64,000 nucleotides of DNA from Stenotrophomonas sp. BIGb0135 (GTDB taxonomy: Bacteria; Pseudomonadota; Gammaproteobacteria; Xanthomonadales; Xanthomonadaceae): assembly GCF_024810105.1 (NCBI RefSeq), contig NZ_JANUDX010000003.1:552333-616332 (forward strand), in the 5' to 3' direction. Positions 45,588 through 56,218 of the stretch are shown here, piece after piece (position 1 is the stretch's first letter; each line of letters opens with the position of its first letter). Under the pieces are notes generated by a model. That model made no database searches, was not told the origin of the DNA, and was given only the letters and a program-made list of their open reading frames with translations. Position numbers and translations under genes: made by a program.

Positions 45588-47323
45588 CGTCCTTCCCGTT
45601 TCCTGCGTTCGTTTTCCAACTGGAACTTGGCCCGCAACAGACTGCCCGGATCGTCCGGCACGCGCCGCATCCACGCCTCGACGGCCTGGCGCTGTTCGCG
45701 CTGTTGCGGGGTCTCGGCGGCCTGGCGCTGGGCCGCCGTGTCCTGCCCGGCCTTGCCGGGCGTGTCCTGCCGCTGCAGCGCCTGCTGCATGCGCTGGCGC
45801 TGGGCGGCATCGGCCTGCGCCTGCGCGGCCGGGTTCGGCTGCCCGGATTCGCCCTTGGCCTCCTGCGGGGTGCCGGGTGACTGCCCTGGCGTGGGCGGCG
45901 CCTCGCCCGGGTCCTGCTTGCCCTGCTGCTTGGGCGGTGCCTGATCCTGCCCGGGTTGTCCGCCCTGCCCCGACGACGGCGGGGTCTTCGCGGGCTGTCC
46001 GTCCTTGCCCTGCGGCGGCGACGGCGGCTTGCGCCTGCGCGCGGCCTCCACCGCGGTGCGGTTGGCCACGGCATCGGCCATCCCCGGCGACCGCTGCAGG
46101 GCCTTGTCGTAGGCCGCGATAGCCGCGTCGTATTGGCCCTGGCGCGCCAGCGCGTTGCCCAGGTTGTACCAGCCGGTCGCGGTGTCGATCCCGTCGAACT
46201 GCTGCTGGGCGGCCTTGAAGTCGCCCTTCCGGTACGCATCCACGCCGGCGCCAAGGCGCTCCTGGGTGGCCTGGTCCGCACGTTGCCACCAGGTGCCCTC
46301 GGCGGCGTACACCGGCGCCGGCGCGGCCAGCGGCAGCGCGGTGCACAGCACCAGCGCCATCGCCAGCCCGCGACGACGGAACGCCCACAGCGCGAGGAGC
46401 ATCAGCGGCGGCAACAGCCAGAATCCTTCATCGCGCCAGGCCAGCCCATCGCCGTCGCGGCGATCGGCCTGGCTGAGCGTCGGCGTGAGCACGCCGAGCT
46501 GCTTCAGGTCGGCATCGTCGCTTGCGATACGCACGTAGCGCCCTCCGCCCGCGCTGGCGATCGCCTGCAGGGGCGCCTCCTCCAGCCTGGCCTGGGCAAT
46601 CTGGCCATCGCCGCTGCGGTACGCCGCGCCGGCCGGTGTCCCCAGGCCAAGCACCGACACGCGGATACCCTGCCGGCGTGCCGCCGCGGCCGCCGGGGTG
46701 GCCGCAGCGTCGGCGCGGTCGGTGAGCAGCAGGATGTCGCCGTCATGTGCGCCGGACTGCTGCAGCAGCAGGACCGCGGCATCCAGCGCGCGCTCGGCGC
46801 GCTGGCCATCGCGCGGCATCACGTCCGGGCCAAGCGCGTCCAGGTACAGCGCCACGTTGGCAGCGTCCGCGGTCAGCGGCGCCACGGTGTACGCATCGTC
46901 GGCATACGCCAGCAGCGCCACCTCACCGCCCTGGCGCTCGCGCAGCAGCGTGGCCAGCTTGGCGCGCGCCTGCAGCAGGCGCGAGGGTGGCAGGTCGGTG
47001 GCGGTGATCCGCGTGGACAGGTCCAGCGCTACCACCAGCGGCGAAGGCGACTGCCACAGTGGCTGCGCCACCTGGCGCCAGCTCGGCCCGGCCAGGGCCA
47101 ACACCGCCAGCGTCCAGCCGAGCATCAGCAGCACCAGTCCGCCCCAGGCGCGCTGCCCGCCGGCCACCAGCAGGTGGCGCAGCAGGTGCGCATCGACCGC
47201 GCCATGCCAAGCGCTGCCACGGCGGCGGCGCCAGTACCACAGCGCCGCGATCAGCGGCAGCGCCAACAGGGCCCACAGCGCCTGCGGGCGCACCAGGTGC
47301 AGCGCAGTCCAGTCGATGTTCAT
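45584..47323 (-). CDS. VWA-TPR fusion protein (BatB/BatC type)
   Basis: A 579-residue membrane protein. Two N-terminal helices flank a von Willebrand A domain (about residues 85-290), followed by a third helix, a signal-like segment, a short TPR block (TGWYNLGNALARQGQYDAAIAAYDKAL, about 385-420, quoted in part) and a long Pro/Gln-rich tail with QQREQRQAVEAWMRRVPDDP near the end. This equals BatB and BatC fused. The MIDAS sequence is DLSTR instead of the canonical DxSxS, so metal binding may be weak. Both ends overlap neighbours by 4 bases (ATGA), locking it into the operon. Confidence 0.88.
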   Translation of the reverse strand: MNIDWTALHLVRPQALWALLALPLIAALWYWRRRRGSAWHGAVDAHLLRHLLVAGGQRAWGGLVLLMLGWTLAVLALAGPSWRQVAQPLWQSPSPLVVALDLSTRITATDLPPSRLLQARAKLATLLRERQGGEVALLAYADDAYTVAPLTADAANVALYLDALGPDVMPRDGQRAERALDAAVLLLQQSGAHDGDILLLTDRADAAATPAAAAARRQGIRVSVLGLGTPAGAAYRSGDGQIAQARLEEAPLQAIASAGGGRYVRIASDDADLKQLGVLTPTLSQADRRDGDGLAWRDEGFWLLPPLMLLALWAFRRRGLAMALVLCTALPLAAPAPVYAAEGTWWQRADQATQERLGAGVDAYRKGDFKAAQQQFDGIDTATGWYNLGNALARQGQYDAAIAAYDKALQRSPGMADAVANRTAVEAARRRKPPSPPQGKDGQPAKTPPSSGQGGQPGQDQAPPKQQGKQDPGEAPPTPGQSPGTPQEAKGESGQPNPAAQAQADAAQRQRMQQALQRQDTPGKAGQDTAAQRQAAETPQQREQRQAVEAWMRRVPDDPGSLLRAKFQLENERRKREGR

Positions 47324-48351
47324 GCCCACCGCCTTGGCAGCAGCCACGCCAGTGACGCCAGCAACAGCGCGAGCGCCAATGGCCAGGCGTAGCGTTCGAT
47401 CCGCGGCCGCACCGCCGGCCCGGCCGAAACCACCGGCTCCAGGCGCTGCAGTTCGGCATAGATGCCGGCCAGCTCATCGGTGTTGCGCGCGCGGAAGGAA
47501 CGCCCGCCGGTCTGCGCGGCTATTTTCTGCAGGGTCGCTTCATCCACCGGATCCTCGCCGGGGGCGATGGTCATCCCGAACAGGCTGAAGCCCCCATCCC
47601 CGCCGAAGGCCACCGTGTACACGCGCACGCCTTCGGCCTTGGCCAGCTCGGCCGCGCGCAGCGGCTCGAGGACGCCGGCGTTGCTGACCCCGTCGGTGAG
47701 CAGGATCAGCACGCGCTGGCCCTGCGGTTGCTCGCGCAGGCGCTTGACCGCCAGCGCGATCGCATCGCCGATCGCGGTCTCGCGCCCGGCAAGGCCGACC
47801 ACGCTGTCACCCAACTGCTGGCGCACGCTGGCCAGGTCGCTGGTCAGCGGGGTCAGCGTGTAGGCGCGTTCGCCGAAGATCAGCAGGCCCACGCGGTCGC
47901 CGGCCCGGCGGTCGAGGAAGTCGGCCAACACGGCCTTGGCCGCCGTCAGGCGCTCCACGACCCGGTTGCCGAGCAGCATGTCCGCCTCGCTCATGCTGCC
48001 GGACACGTCCACCGCCAGCATCATCTGCCGGCCCTGCTGCGGCGGAGTGACCGCCTCGCCGAGTTGCTGTGGCCGCGATGCGGCCACGCACAGGCATGCC
48101 CACGCCAACCACAACAGCACCCGACCGACCCCGAACGCGCGCCCGCCCGCGCCCGCGCCCAGTGCCTGCAACTGCGCCGCTGCATACGGCACGCGCAGCG
48201 CCGCGGCGGTGGCATTGCGCTGCGGCCACCAGTGCATCAGCACCGGCAGCGGCAACGCCGCCAGCATCCATGGCCAGGCCAGCACGTCCAGCCATGACAG
48301 CCAGCCGGGCAACGCGCCGGCCAGGTCCTGCGGCACGCTCATCGCGATCAT
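47320..48351 (-). CDS. VWA-domain membrane protein (BatA type)
   Basis: A 343-residue protein with two N-terminal hydrophobic segments, a von Willebrand A domain (about 105-300) with an intact MIDAS DVSGSMSEAD and later TDGVSNAG and the DxxG-type ILLTDG strand, and a C-terminal TM helix ending in Arg-Arg-Trp. It matches BatA/BatB-like VWA proteins of MoxR operons, which are thought to form a complex with the MoxR ATPase. ATG 48351 overlaps the stop of the DUF4381 gene (ATGA); ATG 48342 would be the alternative. The intact MIDAS contrasts with the degenerate one in the next gene. Confidence 0.92.
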   Translation of the reverse strand: MIAMSVPQDLAGALPGWLSWLDVLAWPWMLAALPLPVLMHWWPQRNATAAALRVPYAAAQLQALGAGAGGRAFGVGRVLLWLAWACLCVAASRPQQLGEAVTPPQQGRQMMLAVDVSGSMSEADMLLGNRVVERLTAAKAVLADFLDRRAGDRVGLLIFGERAYTLTPLTSDLASVRQQLGDSVVGLAGRETAIGDAIALAVKRLREQPQGQRVLILLTDGVSNAGVLEPLRAAELAKAEGVRVYTVAFGGDGGFSLFGMTIAPGEDPVDEATLQKIAAQTGGRSFRARNTDELAGIYAELQRLEPVVSAGPAVRPRIERYAWPLALALLLASLAWLLPRRWA

Positions 48352-48809
48352 CGGCGTCGCCCCGAGACCAGCGCCAGGAAGCGCGTGCGGGCCAGCACCT
48401 GCAACCGGCGCACTGCCTCGGCATCGACGTGGGGGCGATAGCCGCCGTCCAGCAGCAGGCGCCCGTCGCCATCGGAGAAGGCGCGGCTGCCCGGTGCATC
48501 GAGGAATTCCAGCCACGCCTGCCCCTGCAGCAGCTCGGCGCCGGGTTGGCGCAGGCGCGCGGCGCGGCGCAACAGGGCGGCGATCGTGGCGACGGTTTCC
48601 ACCGGCGTGCCGGCCTGCGCCACCGCCTCGTCGAAACTGCGTTCCCACCGCTGCTGGCGACGCTGGCGATGCAGCCGCCACCCGCCCGCCAGCAGGCACA
48701 GGGCGAGCAGCGCGGCCGCCAGCAGCCACCAGCCCGGGGCCGGCGGCCACAACGACGGCGCCGCCGGCAGGTGCACGTCGCGCAGCGGGAGTGACGTGGG
48801 CGTACTCAT
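48348..48809 (-). CDS. DUF4381 domain protein
   Basis: A 153-residue membrane protein: a short Pro-rich N terminus, one TM helix (about residues 28-48, PGWWLLAAALLALCLLAGGW), then a basic cytoplasmic helical domain with ATIAALLRRAARLRQPGAEL and the GQAWLEFLDAPG motif typical of DUF4381. The family occurs almost only in MoxR-DUF58-VWA operons, where the present gene sits between DUF58 and the first VWA gene with 4-base overlaps on both sides. Role unknown, presumably structural in the same membrane complex. Confidence 0.88.
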   Translation of the reverse strand: MSTPTSLPLRDVHLPAAPSLWPPAPGWWLLAAALLALCLLAGGWRLHRQRRQQRWERSFDEAVAQAGTPVETVATIAALLRRAARLRQPGAELLQGQAWLEFLDAPGSRAFSDGDGRLLLDGGYRPHVDAEAVRRLQVLARTRFLALVSGRRR

Positions 48810-49732
48810 GCCACCACCGCCGAGGGCATCGGGGTCAGCCAGCAATCGCTGGCGTCATCGGTGGCCACCACATGCACCTGGATGCGGCGCGATGCGAGCT
48901 GTTTCTGCAACGCCTCCAGCGGCGTCACGAAGCGTTCGCGCCAGTGCTCGCGCACGCTGGCCCGGTCCAGGTCGAGCAGCACGCGGCGGCCCTCCGACAG
49001 GAAGGCCAGCGGCGCCGACGGCGGGGCGAGTTCCAGCGGGTCCACCAGCAGCATCACCAGGACTTCGTGGTGCATCGCCAGCGCGGTCCAGCGCGAGACG
49101 CTGATCGCCGCGGCCTGGCCCGGGTCGGCCAGCACCACCACGCGTGCGCCGGGGCGCAGCAGGCGTGAGGCCTGTTCGAGCGCCCGGTCCAGCCCGGCGT
49201 CCTCCGCGGGAGGCTGCGCGTACCAGCGGGTCAATGCATCGAGCACGCGCAGCACGCCGCGGGTGCCGCCCGCGGGCGGCAGCGGGGCCTCCACCGCACT
49301 GCCGCGCAGTGCGCCCAGCCGGTCGCCCTGGCGTTGCGCCAGCCACGCCGCAATTGCACCCACGCGGGCCGCCTGCACCGACTTGAAGCGCACGCGGGTG
49401 CCGAAATACAGCACCGGATCGGTGTCGGCCACCAGCAGGGTCAAGCGCTCGCGCTCGGCCTGGAACAGCTTGGTATGCGCCCGCCCGGTGCGCGCGGTAA
49501 CGCGCCAGTCGATATGCCGCGCATCGTCGCCGGCCACGTACTCACGCGATTCGGCGTACTCCATGCCGCGGCCGCGCATCGGCGCCGGCGCGCTGCCGGC
49601 ATGCCCGAGCCGCCCGCGCCGGGCCGGTGCGAGGCGATGCGCATTGCGGCGCAGCGCGACCAGTTCGGCCAGGCTGGGGCGCAGGCCGTCGCCCTGGCTG
49701 ACGCCTGCGGGGTCGTCCACGTTCGAGCCCAT
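48806..49732 (-). CDS. DUF58 domain protein
   Basis: A 308-residue DUF58 protein. The signature block MEYAESREYVAGDDARHIDW followed by RVTARTG (about residues 57-82) is unmistakable. A VWA-like fold covers most of the C-terminal half, but no canonical MIDAS is evident. It lies 5 bases downstream of the MoxR gene and overlaps DUF4381 by 4 bases. DUF58 proteins are regular partners of MoxR ATPases; direct function is not known. Confidence 0.92.
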   Translation of the reverse strand: MGSNVDDPAGVSQGDGLRPSLAELVALRRNAHRLAPARRGRLGHAGSAPAPMRGRGMEYAESREYVAGDDARHIDWRVTARTGRAHTKLFQAERERLTLLVADTDPVLYFGTRVRFKSVQAARVGAIAAWLAQRQGDRLGALRGSAVEAPLPPAGGTRGVLRVLDALTRWYAQPPAEDAGLDRALEQASRLLRPGARVVVLADPGQAAAISVSRWTALAMHHEVLVMLLVDPLELAPPSAPLAFLSEGRRVLLDLDRASVREHWRERFVTPLEALQKQLASRRIQVHVVATDDASDCWLTPMPSAVVA

Positions 49733-49737
49733 CGGGG

Positions 49738-50781
49738 TCAGGGCGCCGGCACGCGTGCCAGCAGCTCCGCGACCAGGCGGTCGCCATCCCAGCCTTCGGC
49801 GGTCGCCTCGTAGCTGGGCAGCACGCGGTGGCGCAGCACATCGGGGGCGACGCTGCGGACGTCATCGGGGGTGACGAAGTCGCGGCCGGCAAGCCAGGCG
49901 CGGGCGCGGGCGCAGCGCTCCAGCGCGATCGAGCCGCGCGGACTGGCGCCCCAGGCGATGCGACGGCCCAGCGCCGGGTCGTAGCGGCTGGCATCGCGCG
50001 AGGCCAGTACGATCTCGATCAGATAGCGTTCCAGCGCCGGCGCCATGTGCAGCGACAGCACCGCCTTGCGGGCGGCGAAGACATCCTCCAACGGCATCCG
50101 CGCCGGCATCGGCGGCGGCGTGCCCAGTGCGTCGCGCGCGCGGTCGCGCGCCAACCGCAGGATCTCCGCCTCGGCGTCCGAATCCGGATAACCGATGCGC
50201 ACGTGCATCAGGAAGCGGTCCAACTGCGCTTCGGGCAGCGGGAAGGTGCCTTCCTGTTCGATCGGGTTCTGCGTGGCCATCACCAGGAACAGCGCCGGCA
50301 GCGCATACGTGTGGCGGCCCACCGTGACCTGGCGCTCGCCCATCGCCTCGAGCAGCGCCGACTGCACCTTGGCCGGCGCGCGGTTGATCTCGTCGGCCAG
50401 CAGGATCGGGTGGAAGATCGGACCGGGCACGAACTCGAAGCGCCCTTCCTGCGGCCGCCAGATCTCGGTGCCGGTCAGGTCGGCCGGCAGCAGGTCCGGG
50501 GTGAACTGCACGCGCGAGAAGTCCGCTTCCAGGCGGGCAGCCAGTGCGCGGATCGCCGTGGTCTTGGCCAGCCCCGGCGCGCCTTCCACCAACAGGTGGC
50601 CATCGGCAAGCAGGGCGATCAGCAGGCGGTCGACCAGCGCGGCCTGGCCCACGATCTCGCTGGACAGCGCATCGCGCAGCGCGCGGAAGCCATCGTGGAG
50701 GCGGCCAAGGGACGCGTCGGCGGCGGCGGGGGTATCGGTCTGGGTGTCGGGCATCGGGGGAGGCAGGTTCATGGCGTCCAT
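49738..50781 (-). CDS. MoxR-family AAA+ ATPase
   Basis: A 347-residue AAA+ ATPase of the MoxR group. Walker A reads VEGAPGLAKTTAIR, Walker B PILLADEINRAPAKVQSAL, then sensor 1 MATQNPIEQEGTFPLPEAQL and the C-terminal lid with GRRIAWGASPRGSIALERCA (sensor 2 Arg in SPRG). These ATPases act as chaperones that remodel or insert cofactors into partner proteins, often the VWA proteins encoded with them. It is the first gene of the six-gene operon. ATG 50781 is used; ATG 50772 is possible and neither has a strong ribosome site. Confidence 0.95.
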   Translation of the reverse strand: MDAMNLPPPMPDTQTDTPAAADASLGRLHDGFRALRDALSSEIVGQAALVDRLLIALLADGHLLVEGAPGLAKTTAIRALAARLEADFSRVQFTPDLLPADLTGTEIWRPQEGRFEFVPGPIFHPILLADEINRAPAKVQSALLEAMGERQVTVGRHTYALPALFLVMATQNPIEQEGTFPLPEAQLDRFLMHVRIGYPDSDAEAEILRLARDRARDALGTPPPMPARMPLEDVFAARKAVLSLHMAPALERYLIEIVLASRDASRYDPALGRRIAWGASPRGSIALERCARARAWLAGRDFVTPDDVRSVAPDVLRHRVLPSYEATAEGWDGDRLVAELLARVPAP

Positions 50782-50864
50782 GTGACCCACGCGAGGTGCG
50801 CAAGGTTCCGCCGACATGATGGCAGGGCTGGCCCCGGAGCGGGATCAAGATTGCCTGAACGCGA

Positions 50865-50889
50865 AAAGGGCCGCACGAGGCGGCCCTTT
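50865..50889 (-). terminator. Terminator of the pilMNOPQ operon
   Basis: AAAGGGCCGC-CTCGT-GCGGCCCTTT then TCGC on the minus strand, 23 bases after the pilQ stop. Confidence 0.85.
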
Positions 50890-50911
50890 CGCTGCAGGCA
50901 GTGCGGCGGCC

Positions 50912-52903
50912 TTAGTTGGTCTTGGCCACGCGCAGCACCTTCGGGGTGACGAAGACCAGCAGTTCGGCCTTGTCCTTGTTGCGGCTGCGCTTCTTGAACA
51001 GGTTGCCCAGGAAGGGCACATCGCCCAGGAACGGCACCTTGTTCACGCTGTTGCGGTCGGTGAACTCGTACACGCCACCGATCACCACCGTCTGGCCGTC
51101 TTCCACCAGCACCGCGGTGTTCACTTCGCGACGGTTGATGGTCGGCACCTGGCCGTAGCCTTCCAGCACGATGTAGCTCTCGACTTCATCCTTCTTGACC
51201 GCCATGTTCAGGAACACGCGGTTGTCGTTGGTGATGGTCGGGGTGACCTTCAGCTCCAGCAGCACTTCCTTGAACTGCACGTTCGGGGTGGCAACCGTGC
51301 CCACACCGCCGCCGCCACTGATGGTGACGTAGCCGATTTCCTTACCCTGCTTGATCGTGGCTTCGCGCTGGTTGGTGGTGACCACACGCGGGTTGGAGAT
51401 CACTTCACCACGCGACTCCTGCTGCATGGCCGACAGTTCCACGTCCAGCAGGTAGCCGGCGTTGAGGATCGACAATGCCAGCGAGCCCGGGTTGCTGGCC
51501 GCGGCCACCGGCAGGTTCCAGTTCAAGCCACGGGTGATCGTGGACGGCGTCCTGACCGGTGCCGGGCCCGTGCCGCCGCCCGCCAGCCATTCGTTGACCG
51601 CCTTGTTGTACTCGGTCTGCGAATTGACCTGCGAGCTGCGGGTGGCCGCATTGGCCGCCAGGTCGCCGCTGAAGTACACGTTGTCGCGGCTGCCGCTGAT
51701 GCCGAACTTGGCACCCAGTTCGCGCGCGAAGGTATCGGTGGCGATGACGATGCGGCTTTCGATCAACACCTGGTCGACCGGGCGGTCGATGACGTTGATC
51801 AGCTCGCGCATGCGCGCCAGCTTCTTCGGGATGTCGCTGATCATCAGCGTATTGGTACGCTCGTCGGCCACGATGCGACCGCGCGAGGACAGGAAGCCAC
51901 TGTCTTCCTGCGAGCTGCTGCCGCCACCACCGCCACCACCACCGCCGCCGCCGATGCCCTTGGCCTCGGTCAGTGCTTTGAAGATCTGCACTGCGTTGTG
52001 GTAGTTGATCTGGATGTAATCGGTCACCAGGTCTTCGCGGTTTTCGATCGCGATGCGGGCGTCTTCCTTGTCCTGCTCGAACTTGGCCAGTTCCGGCTGC
52101 GGGGCAACCCACACCACGCCGCCTTCGCGACGCTTGTCCAGGCCCTTGGCCCGCAGCACGATGTCCAGTGCCTGGTCCCACGGCACATTGACCAGGCGCA
52201 GGGTGACATTGCCTTCGACGCTGTCGGAGGCAACGACATTCAGGTTCGACTCCTCGGCGATCAACTGCAGCACGGTGCGCACCGGCACGTCCTGGAAGTT
52301 GAAGGTCACCGGCTTGCCGCTGTAACCGCGCTGGCCGACCGCTGCCGCTGCCTGGCTCACGGTGGTGGCATTGATCGCACCGGTGGCCGGGGCCTCCTTG
52401 CGCGCGCTGATCTCCACCACGTACTCGTTGCCGGACTGGTAGGCCAGCGACTCGAAGGCGGTGTTGGTGCTGAGCACCAGCTGGGTACCGCCGCCATAGG
52501 GCTTGGGATCGATGCGCTGCACCGGCGTGGCGAAGTCGGTCACGTTGATCGACTTCTGCAGGTTCTCCGGCAGGCGCACGTTGCCGACGTCGATGACGAC
52601 GTTGTTGCCCTGGGTCCGCAGGTCCGGGCTGGCGCCCTGGCCGTCGAACTTCAGGATCAGGCGGCCGGCGCCGTCTTCACCGCGCTTGAAGTCGATCTTG
52701 GATACCGCCAGCGAGGCCGGCGCGATCGCCGGCGCAGCCGCTGCCGGCGTGGGTGCTGCCACTGGCGTTGCCGCCAGCAGCGTGCCATTGGCCACCATGA
52801 GCGCGACTCCCAGCGCGCACAGGTGGATCAGCTTCGGGCGCCGGTTGGGACGCTGCCGCATGGCATTGGAAAAGGTCATCGTGCTATCCCCATAATCAAT
52901 CAT
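50912..52903 (-). CDS. pilQ: Type IV pilus secretin PilQ
   Basis: A 663-residue outer-membrane secretin through which the type IV pilus passes. A signal anchor (about residues 23-45) is followed by an AMIN domain (about 65-150), N0/N1 domains (about 200-345, VTFNFQDVPVRTVLQLIAEE and TNTLMISDIPKKLARMREL) and the secretin domain with the VPFLGDVPFLGNLFKK gate/C-terminal motif. A run of eleven Gly codons splits the N1 region at 51920-51952. The ATG overlaps pilP (ATGA) as at all other joints in the operon; ATG 52879, preceded by GGGGA, is an alternative start. Confidence 0.97.
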   Translation of the reverse strand: MIDYGDSTMTFSNAMRQRPNRRPKLIHLCALGVALMVANGTLLAATPVAAPTPAAAAPAIAPASLAVSKIDFKRGEDGAGRLILKFDGQGASPDLRTQGNNVVIDVGNVRLPENLQKSINVTDFATPVQRIDPKPYGGGTQLVLSTNTAFESLAYQSGNEYVVEISARKEAPATGAINATTVSQAAAAVGQRGYSGKPVTFNFQDVPVRTVLQLIAEESNLNVVASDSVEGNVTLRLVNVPWDQALDIVLRAKGLDKRREGGVVWVAPQPELAKFEQDKEDARIAIENREDLVTDYIQINYHNAVQIFKALTEAKGIGGGGGGGGGGGSSSQEDSGFLSSRGRIVADERTNTLMISDIPKKLARMRELINVIDRPVDQVLIESRIVIATDTFARELGAKFGISGSRDNVYFSGDLAANAATRSSQVNSQTEYNKAVNEWLAGGGTGPAPVRTPSTITRGLNWNLPVAAASNPGSLALSILNAGYLLDVELSAMQQESRGEVISNPRVVTTNQREATIKQGKEIGYVTISGGGGVGTVATPNVQFKEVLLELKVTPTITNDNRVFLNMAVKKDEVESYIVLEGYGQVPTINRREVNTAVLVEDGQTVVIGGVYEFTDRNSVNKVPFLGDVPFLGNLFKKRSRNKDKAELLVFVTPKVLRVAKTN

Positions 52904-53433
52904 TGATCTTCAAGCGCAAGCGATGCAGGCCGTTCCAGCCAGCCGCCCGCGCCATCCGGCACCAGTTCAATCAGTTCGATCCGGTCTTCGAAGACCCCGG
53001 TCACGCGGCCGTCGCTCTGCCCCATGTACACGCCTGGACGCACCCGATAGGTGACCTTGTCCGGCGCCATCACCAGCGCGACCAGCCCGCCCCCGTTGCC
53101 GATCGAACCCACCATGTCCAAGGCATCCAGCGGGAAGACTTCCAGCGGCTCCTTGCGACGGTTCGGATCGGGACGCAGCCCCGAGCCGCCCTGTGGATTG
53201 GTCCAGGCATCCGTGAACGGATCGCGCATCCCCTGGGCGGAGTATTCAAACGTTTCGAACTGCTGCATCACCGGCAGGGGCTCCAGCGGCGGCGCCGGAC
53301 GTGCACGCACGTCCTCCACCCACTTGGCCAGGTTCGGTGCATCGCCCGGGGTACTGCTCACCCCGCGCGCGCAGCCGGCCAGCAAGGCCAGCGCCAGCAG
53401 TCCACAGATCCGTGCGGTCATCGCCAGGCTCAT
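52900..53433 (-). CDS. pilP: Type IV pilus lipoprotein PilP
   Basis: A 177-residue inner-membrane lipoprotein of the pilus alignment complex. The signal ends in the lipobox LLAGC (Cys about 22), then a disordered linker and a C-terminal beta-sandwich with EPLEVFPLDALDMVGSIG and VRPGVYMGQSDGRVT, DRIELIELVPDG that binds PilQ. It links PilN/PilO to the secretin. Start and stop both overlap neighbours by 4 bases. Confidence 0.95.
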   Translation of the reverse strand: MSLAMTARICGLLALALLAGCARGVSSTPGDAPNLAKWVEDVRARPAPPLEPLPVMQQFETFEYSAQGMRDPFTDAWTNPQGGSGLRPDPNRRKEPLEVFPLDALDMVGSIGNGGGLVALVMAPDKVTYRVRPGVYMGQSDGRVTGVFEDRIELIELVPDGAGGWLERPASLALEDQ

Positions 53434-54116
53434 TTCCGGCCTCCGGACTTGGACTTCTTGTCTTTGGCGTCTTTGGCGGCGGCTGCCTTCTCCTGCGCTT
53501 CCATTTCCAGCTCGTCCAGGTAACGGTAGGTCTTGACCGTGCCGGACAGCTCCAGCGCACCGCTGCGCGCGGTGATGCCGGTCTTGGGGTCCTTGGGCTT
53601 CAGGTTGATGTCGTGCATGGTCAGGATGACCACGCGCGGCAGCGAGGCCACGCCACTGACGAACGCACCGAACTGGTGGTAGCTGCCCACCATGCGCAGG
53701 GCGATCGGCTTCTCGGCGTAGAACTCCTTGGGCTGCTCGGCACCGGGCTGGAACAGTTCATTGACCAGGCCGCTGGACAACGCAGTCTGGGAGATGTCGA
53801 TGATCAGGTCCGGCATTTCGGTCTTGCTGGGCAGCTGGCGAAGCATCTGCTGCAGCACCTGCTCCATCTGGCTCAGCTGCTGCTTGAGCGGCTCCAGGTT
53901 GACCGCACGCCCCTGCTCCTTCTCGAACTCGGCGCGCAGGCCGGATTCGGTACGCTCCAGGCCGGCCAGCTCTTCACGCTTGCCGCTGATCAGGGCGAAC
54001 CAGGCCAGCAGCACGATCAGGGCCGACAGCAGCACGCAGAACACCACCTTGGCCTTCTGCGGCCAATTGCCGATGTTGTTGAAGTCCAGCTCTTTGAGGT
54101 TGATCTTCTGGCTCAT
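53430..54116 (-). CDS. pilO: Type IV pilus assembly protein PilO
   Basis: A 228-residue bitopic inner-membrane protein. One TM helix (about 23-43), a periplasmic coiled coil (about 50-100, RTESGLRAEFEKEQGRAVNL and KQQLSQMEQVLQQML) and a ferredoxin-like domain. It forms heterodimers with PilN in the alignment complex. The C-terminal Lys/Ala-rich tail is likely unstructured. 4-base overlaps both sides. Confidence 0.96.
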   Translation of the reverse strand: MSQKINLKELDFNNIGNWPQKAKVVFCVLLSALIVLLAWFALISGKREELAGLERTESGLRAEFEKEQGRAVNLEPLKQQLSQMEQVLQQMLRQLPSKTEMPDLIIDISQTALSSGLVNELFQPGAEQPKEFYAEKPIALRMVGSYHQFGAFVSGVASLPRVVILTMHDINLKPKDPKTGITARSGALELSGTVKTYRYLDELEMEAQEKAAAAKDAKDKKSKSGGRK

Positions 54117-54936
54117 GCGGCCCCCTTCTGCGGCGTACTGGACGCCGCCGGTTGTGCGGGTGCGGCGGTCGGAGCGAGACGGCTGCCGCCGGGCTTGCCG
54201 GGCGGAGCGGCCGGATCGGTCGCAGGTGCGGTGGCCGGAGCGGGCGCGGTGCCCGGCGACAACGGCGCCACCGGCGCTGCGGCGGGATTGGCGGCCGGGT
54301 CGGCCGTCTCCGCAGGAACGATCACGCTGCCATCAGGCGCCACGCCATCGACCGGTGCGCTCTGTGCCGGCAGCGTCACCTTGACCACGAACATGTACGG
54401 CAAGGCGCTGATGTCGGTGACAGGACCCACGGTGCCTGCCTTCTGGTCAGGCTTCTTGGCTTCGATCACCGACAGTTCCGGCTTGCTCATCCAGCCCGAG
54501 CTTTCCAGGTTGCGCATGTACGCGCTGACCCGGGCGTTGGACTGGGTGCGGCCTTCCAGGGTGAGGATGTCGCCTTCCTGCTTGAGCGCGGTCAGCACCA
54601 CCCCGTCCGGGATCGTGCGCACCAGCGCGTCGAACAGGTGGACCATCTGCGAGCGCTTGGCCTGCAGCTCCTCGATCACCTTCTTGCGCGCCAGCAGGCG
54701 ATCCTTCTGGCGGTCAAGCCGGTCGATCTCCTTGTTCTGGTCCTTGACCTTGGCGATCTCGGCGGTGAGGAAGCTGTTGCGCTCGGCCTGGCCGCTGACC
54801 TGGCGGTCGTAGTAGAACCAGATCATCAACGACAGCAGGACCCCGCCGATGGCGGCGAAGCCGAGCATGCCGTAGAAGTCGCGCTGGCGTTGCTTGCGCC
54901 GCTCGGCGCGCCAAGGCAATAGATTGATTCTTGCCA

Positions 54937-54937
<1 letters not shown>
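54113..54937 (-). CDS. pilN: Type IV pilus assembly protein PilN
   Basis: A 274-residue bitopic inner-membrane protein. The cytoplasmic N terminus ARINLLPWRAERRK is the PilM-binding INLLP motif; a TM helix (about 22-42), a coiled coil (about 45-85) and a ferredoxin-like domain follow. The last ~80 residues are an Ala/Pro-rich low-complexity tail (APAPATAPATDPAAPPGKPG), making it longer than enterobacterial PilN (~180-200). Its ATG shares a base with the pilM stop. Confidence 0.97.
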
Positions 54938-56094
<1,157 letters not shown>

Positions 56095-56175
56095 CTACGA
56101 CACGTTTCACACGTCCCCAAACGATGATCGACCTGCTCTCCCCAGGAACGGCCCCAGCCGTTCCCTTGCGTAATC

Positions 56176-56181
56176 TATACT
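56176..56181 (+). promoter_or_regulatory. Candidate -10 element of mrcA
   Basis: TATACT 38 bases before the ATG of mrcA in the 223-base divergent gap; no clear -35 at the usual distance. Confidence 0.4.
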
Positions 56182-56218
56182 CTGCGGCCACGAAATTCGC
56201 AATCGGAATCTGTCACTG

